Origin: Desulfomicrobium sp.
Lineage (GTDB): Bacteria > Desulfobacterota > Desulfovibrionia > Desulfovibrionales > Desulfomicrobiaceae
Direction: 5' to 3'
Assembly: GCA_003542385.1 (NCBI GenBank)
Contig: DPKT01000332.1
Coordinates: 1 to 5,292 of the forward strand
DNA length: 5,292 nt
Below, in pieces: positions 3,821-5,292 of the stretch. A program made the translations under genes and the position numbers. Each line of letters starts with the position of its first letter. Positions within the stretch are counted from its first letter, which is position 1. The notes beneath the pieces are model-generated. The model was not told where the DNA came from. It was given only the letters and a program-made list of their open reading frames with translations, and made no database searches.

Positions 3821-5292
3821 ATCCAATGGCCCAAAAGCAATGACGTTCTCGGCACCACCAACCGCGGCAACCCGGCCGAATCCGGCCTCTGCACGCTCTG
3901 CCGCTCGGACTGCGCCGGAAAATGCGAAACCTGGATGTCCTGCCTCAAAGGGCGGCACATGCTCTACCCCCGGGATTTCGGTGCCGTAACCGCCGGCAGC
4001 GCCAACACCTGCCACGTGGGCGTGAGCTACAACTCCCTGCGCATCCAGGGCTTCAGCTACGGCGCAAACGGCGTCGCTCCCGGCCGGACCACCAATCCCG
4101 ACGACTGCCTCTTCACCAACGTCTCTCTGGAAACGTCCTTCGGCGCCAAGGAAAAGACCAAGGTCCGCATGCCGCTCATGACCGGCGCCCTGGGATCGAC
4201 CTTCATCGCGGCCAAGTACTGGGACTCCTTCGCCGCGGGCTGCGCCCTGGTCGGCATCCCCATCGTCATCGGCGAGAACGTGGTCGGCGTTGACCGTGCA
4301 TCCAGCATGGCGAACGGCCGCATCGAGAAGTCCCCGGAACTGGACCGCCGCATCGAGATCTACAACCGCTACTCCGACGGCTACGGCACCATGATCGTGC
4401 AGCTGAACGTCGAGGACGCGCGCAACGGCGTGGCCGAATACGTCATCGGCAAGTACGGCAGCAAGGTCTGCATCGAACTCAAGTGGGGCCAGGGCGCCAA
4501 GAACATCGGTGGCGAGATCGAGGTCAAGAGCCTGGACTACGCCCTGTTCCTGAAGAAGCGCGGCTACCTCGTGGACCCGGACCCGGAGCTGCCCGAAGTG
4601 CAGGAAGCCTTCAAGGCCGGCGGCATCAAGGGCTTCGCCCGCCACAGCCGCCTGGGCTACACCGACCTGCCTTCCGCCGACGCCGTGCACCAGAACTTCA
4701 TGGAGACCGTGGCCTACCTGCGCAAGATCGGCTTCACCAAGATCTCCCTCAAGACCGGCTCCTACGGCATGGAAGCCCTGGCCATGGCCATCAAGTACGC
4801 CACCGAGGCCGGCCTCGACCTGCTGACCATCGACGGCTCCGGCGGCGGCACGGGCATGAGCCCCTGGAACATGATGGAGACCTGGGGCGTGCCGTCCATC
4901 CTGCTGCACTCCAAGGCCGTCGAATACGGCAACATCCTGGCCGCCAAGGGTCAGAAGGTTGTTGACATGTCCTTCGCCGGCGGCCTGGCCCGCGAGGACC
5001 ACATCTTCAAGGCCCTGGCCCTGGGCGCGCCCTTCGTCAAACTGATCTGCATGGGTCGCACGCTCATGATCCCCGGCTTCCTGGGCTCCAACATCGAGGG
5101 CGCCCTGAACCCCGAGCGCAAGGACAAGGTCTGCGGCAACTGGGACAGCCTGCCCAAGACCGTCAAGGACATCGGCGAAACGCCCGAACAGATCTTCGCA
5201 GGCTACGAGAGCCTCAAGGCCAAGATCGGCGCCGACGAGATGAAGACCGTGCCCTACGGCGCCATCGCCGCCTGGACCCTGGCCGACAAGCT
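3818..5292 (+). CDS. FMN-binding glutamate-synthase-family protein, 3' end beyond window
   Basis: The frame is open from ATG 3818 to the right edge, giving 491 residues without a stop. The N-terminus has a cysteine cluster, C25, C28, C32, C36 and C42 (around CTLCRSDCAGKCETW), which may hold an Fe-S cluster. The rest matches the FMN-binding TIM-barrel domain of glutamate synthase: RMPLMTGALGST near 120, KWGQGAKNIGGE at 222-233, IDGSGGGTGMSP at 338-349, and the FMN-phosphate region FAGG at 386-389 through ALGAPFVKLICMGR (ending at R414). In true glutamate synthase this barrel reduces 2-oxoglutarate plus ammonia to glutamate, and a [3Fe-4S] cluster bound by C-x5-C-x4-C follows the MGC/MGR segment. 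Here that place reads MGRTLMIPGFLGSNIEG with only C411 and C439 near, so the standard cluster seems absent. No glutaminase domain precedes it. Its electron donor and true substrate are unknown. Family membership is secure; glutamate synthesis is not. Confidence 0.9.
   Translation, partial: MIQWPKSNDVLGTTNRGNPAESGLCTLCRSDCAGKCETWMSCLKGRHMLYPRDFGAVTAGSANTCHVGVSYNSLRIQGFSYGANGVAPGRTTNPDDCLFTNVSLETSFGAKEKTKVRMPLMTGALGSTFIAAKYWDSFAAGCALVGIPIVIGENVVGVDRASSMANGRIEKSPELDRRIEIYNRYSDGYGTMIVQLNVEDARNGVAEYVIGKYGSKVCIELKWGQGAKNIGGEIEVKSLDYALFLKKRGYLVDPDPELPEVQEAFKAGGIKGFARHSRLGYTDLPSADAVHQNFMETVAYLRKIGFTKISLKTGSYGMEALAMAIKYATEAGLDLLTIDGSGGGTGMSPWNMMETWGVPSILLHSKAVEYGNILAAKGQKVVDMSFAGGLAREDHIFKALALGAPFVKLICMGRTLMIPGFLGSNIEGALNPERKDKVCGNWDSLPKTVKDIGETPEQIFAGYESLKAKIGADEMKTVPYGAIAAWTLADK

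Noticed and set aside
3686..5002. Long open frame on the minus strand (438 codons) opposite the glutamate-synthase-like gene
   Set aside because: It is an antisense shadow caused by the strong GC bias at third codon positions; its translation is a low-complexity mix rich in G, A, V, H and D, while the plus strand encodes recognisable FMN-barrel motifs.

Overview
The window looks like a GC-rich chromosomal segment from a sulfate-reducing deltaproteobacterium (Desulfobacterota), most likely Desulfovibrionales. This rests on the combination of a MucR/Ros-type zinc-finger regulator, a YajQ protein and a cysteine-rich FMN-binding glutamate-synthase-like protein, together with GC-rich third codon positions. 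The taxonomic call is inference from remembered family resemblance, not from a search.

Left part (1-1789, + strand): the C-terminal Fis-type helix-turn-helix of an NtrC-class regulator runs into a cytoplasmic PAS-PAS histidine kinase through a 4-bp GTGA stop/start overlap. The two genes probably form a translationally coupled two-component pair. Middle (1790-2694, - strand): yajQ is followed after 10 bp by a 76-residue two-helix membrane protein of unknown function. This pair converges on the kinase and ends at an ATTCCC-N8-GGGAAT palindrome (dRS3-like dispersed repeat) followed by a T6 run, so the repeat probably serves as its terminator.

Right part (2695-5292, + strand): a divergent control region separates yajQ from a mucR-like gene, which starts at ATG 2994 and ends at a strong intrinsic terminator. 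A 383-bp non-coding region then precedes a large gene that begins at 3818 and runs off the window. It encodes a glutamate-synthase-type FMN barrel protein with five clustered N-terminal cysteines. The visible part lacks the [3Fe-4S] cysteines of true glutamate synthase at their usual place. The non-coding region is rich in symmetry: two tandem GGG-N7-CCC dyads 20 bp apart, a spaced 7-bp inverted repeat, a small palindrome over a possible -10 box and two GC-rich hairpin sequences in the putative leader. It is the most interesting non-coding stretch here.

No tRNA, rRNA, CRISPR array, insertion sequence or phage gene was seen. Nothing in the window amounts to a clear new defence or mobile system. 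The best leads are the glutamate-synthase-like protein of unclear reaction and its elaborate upstream region.
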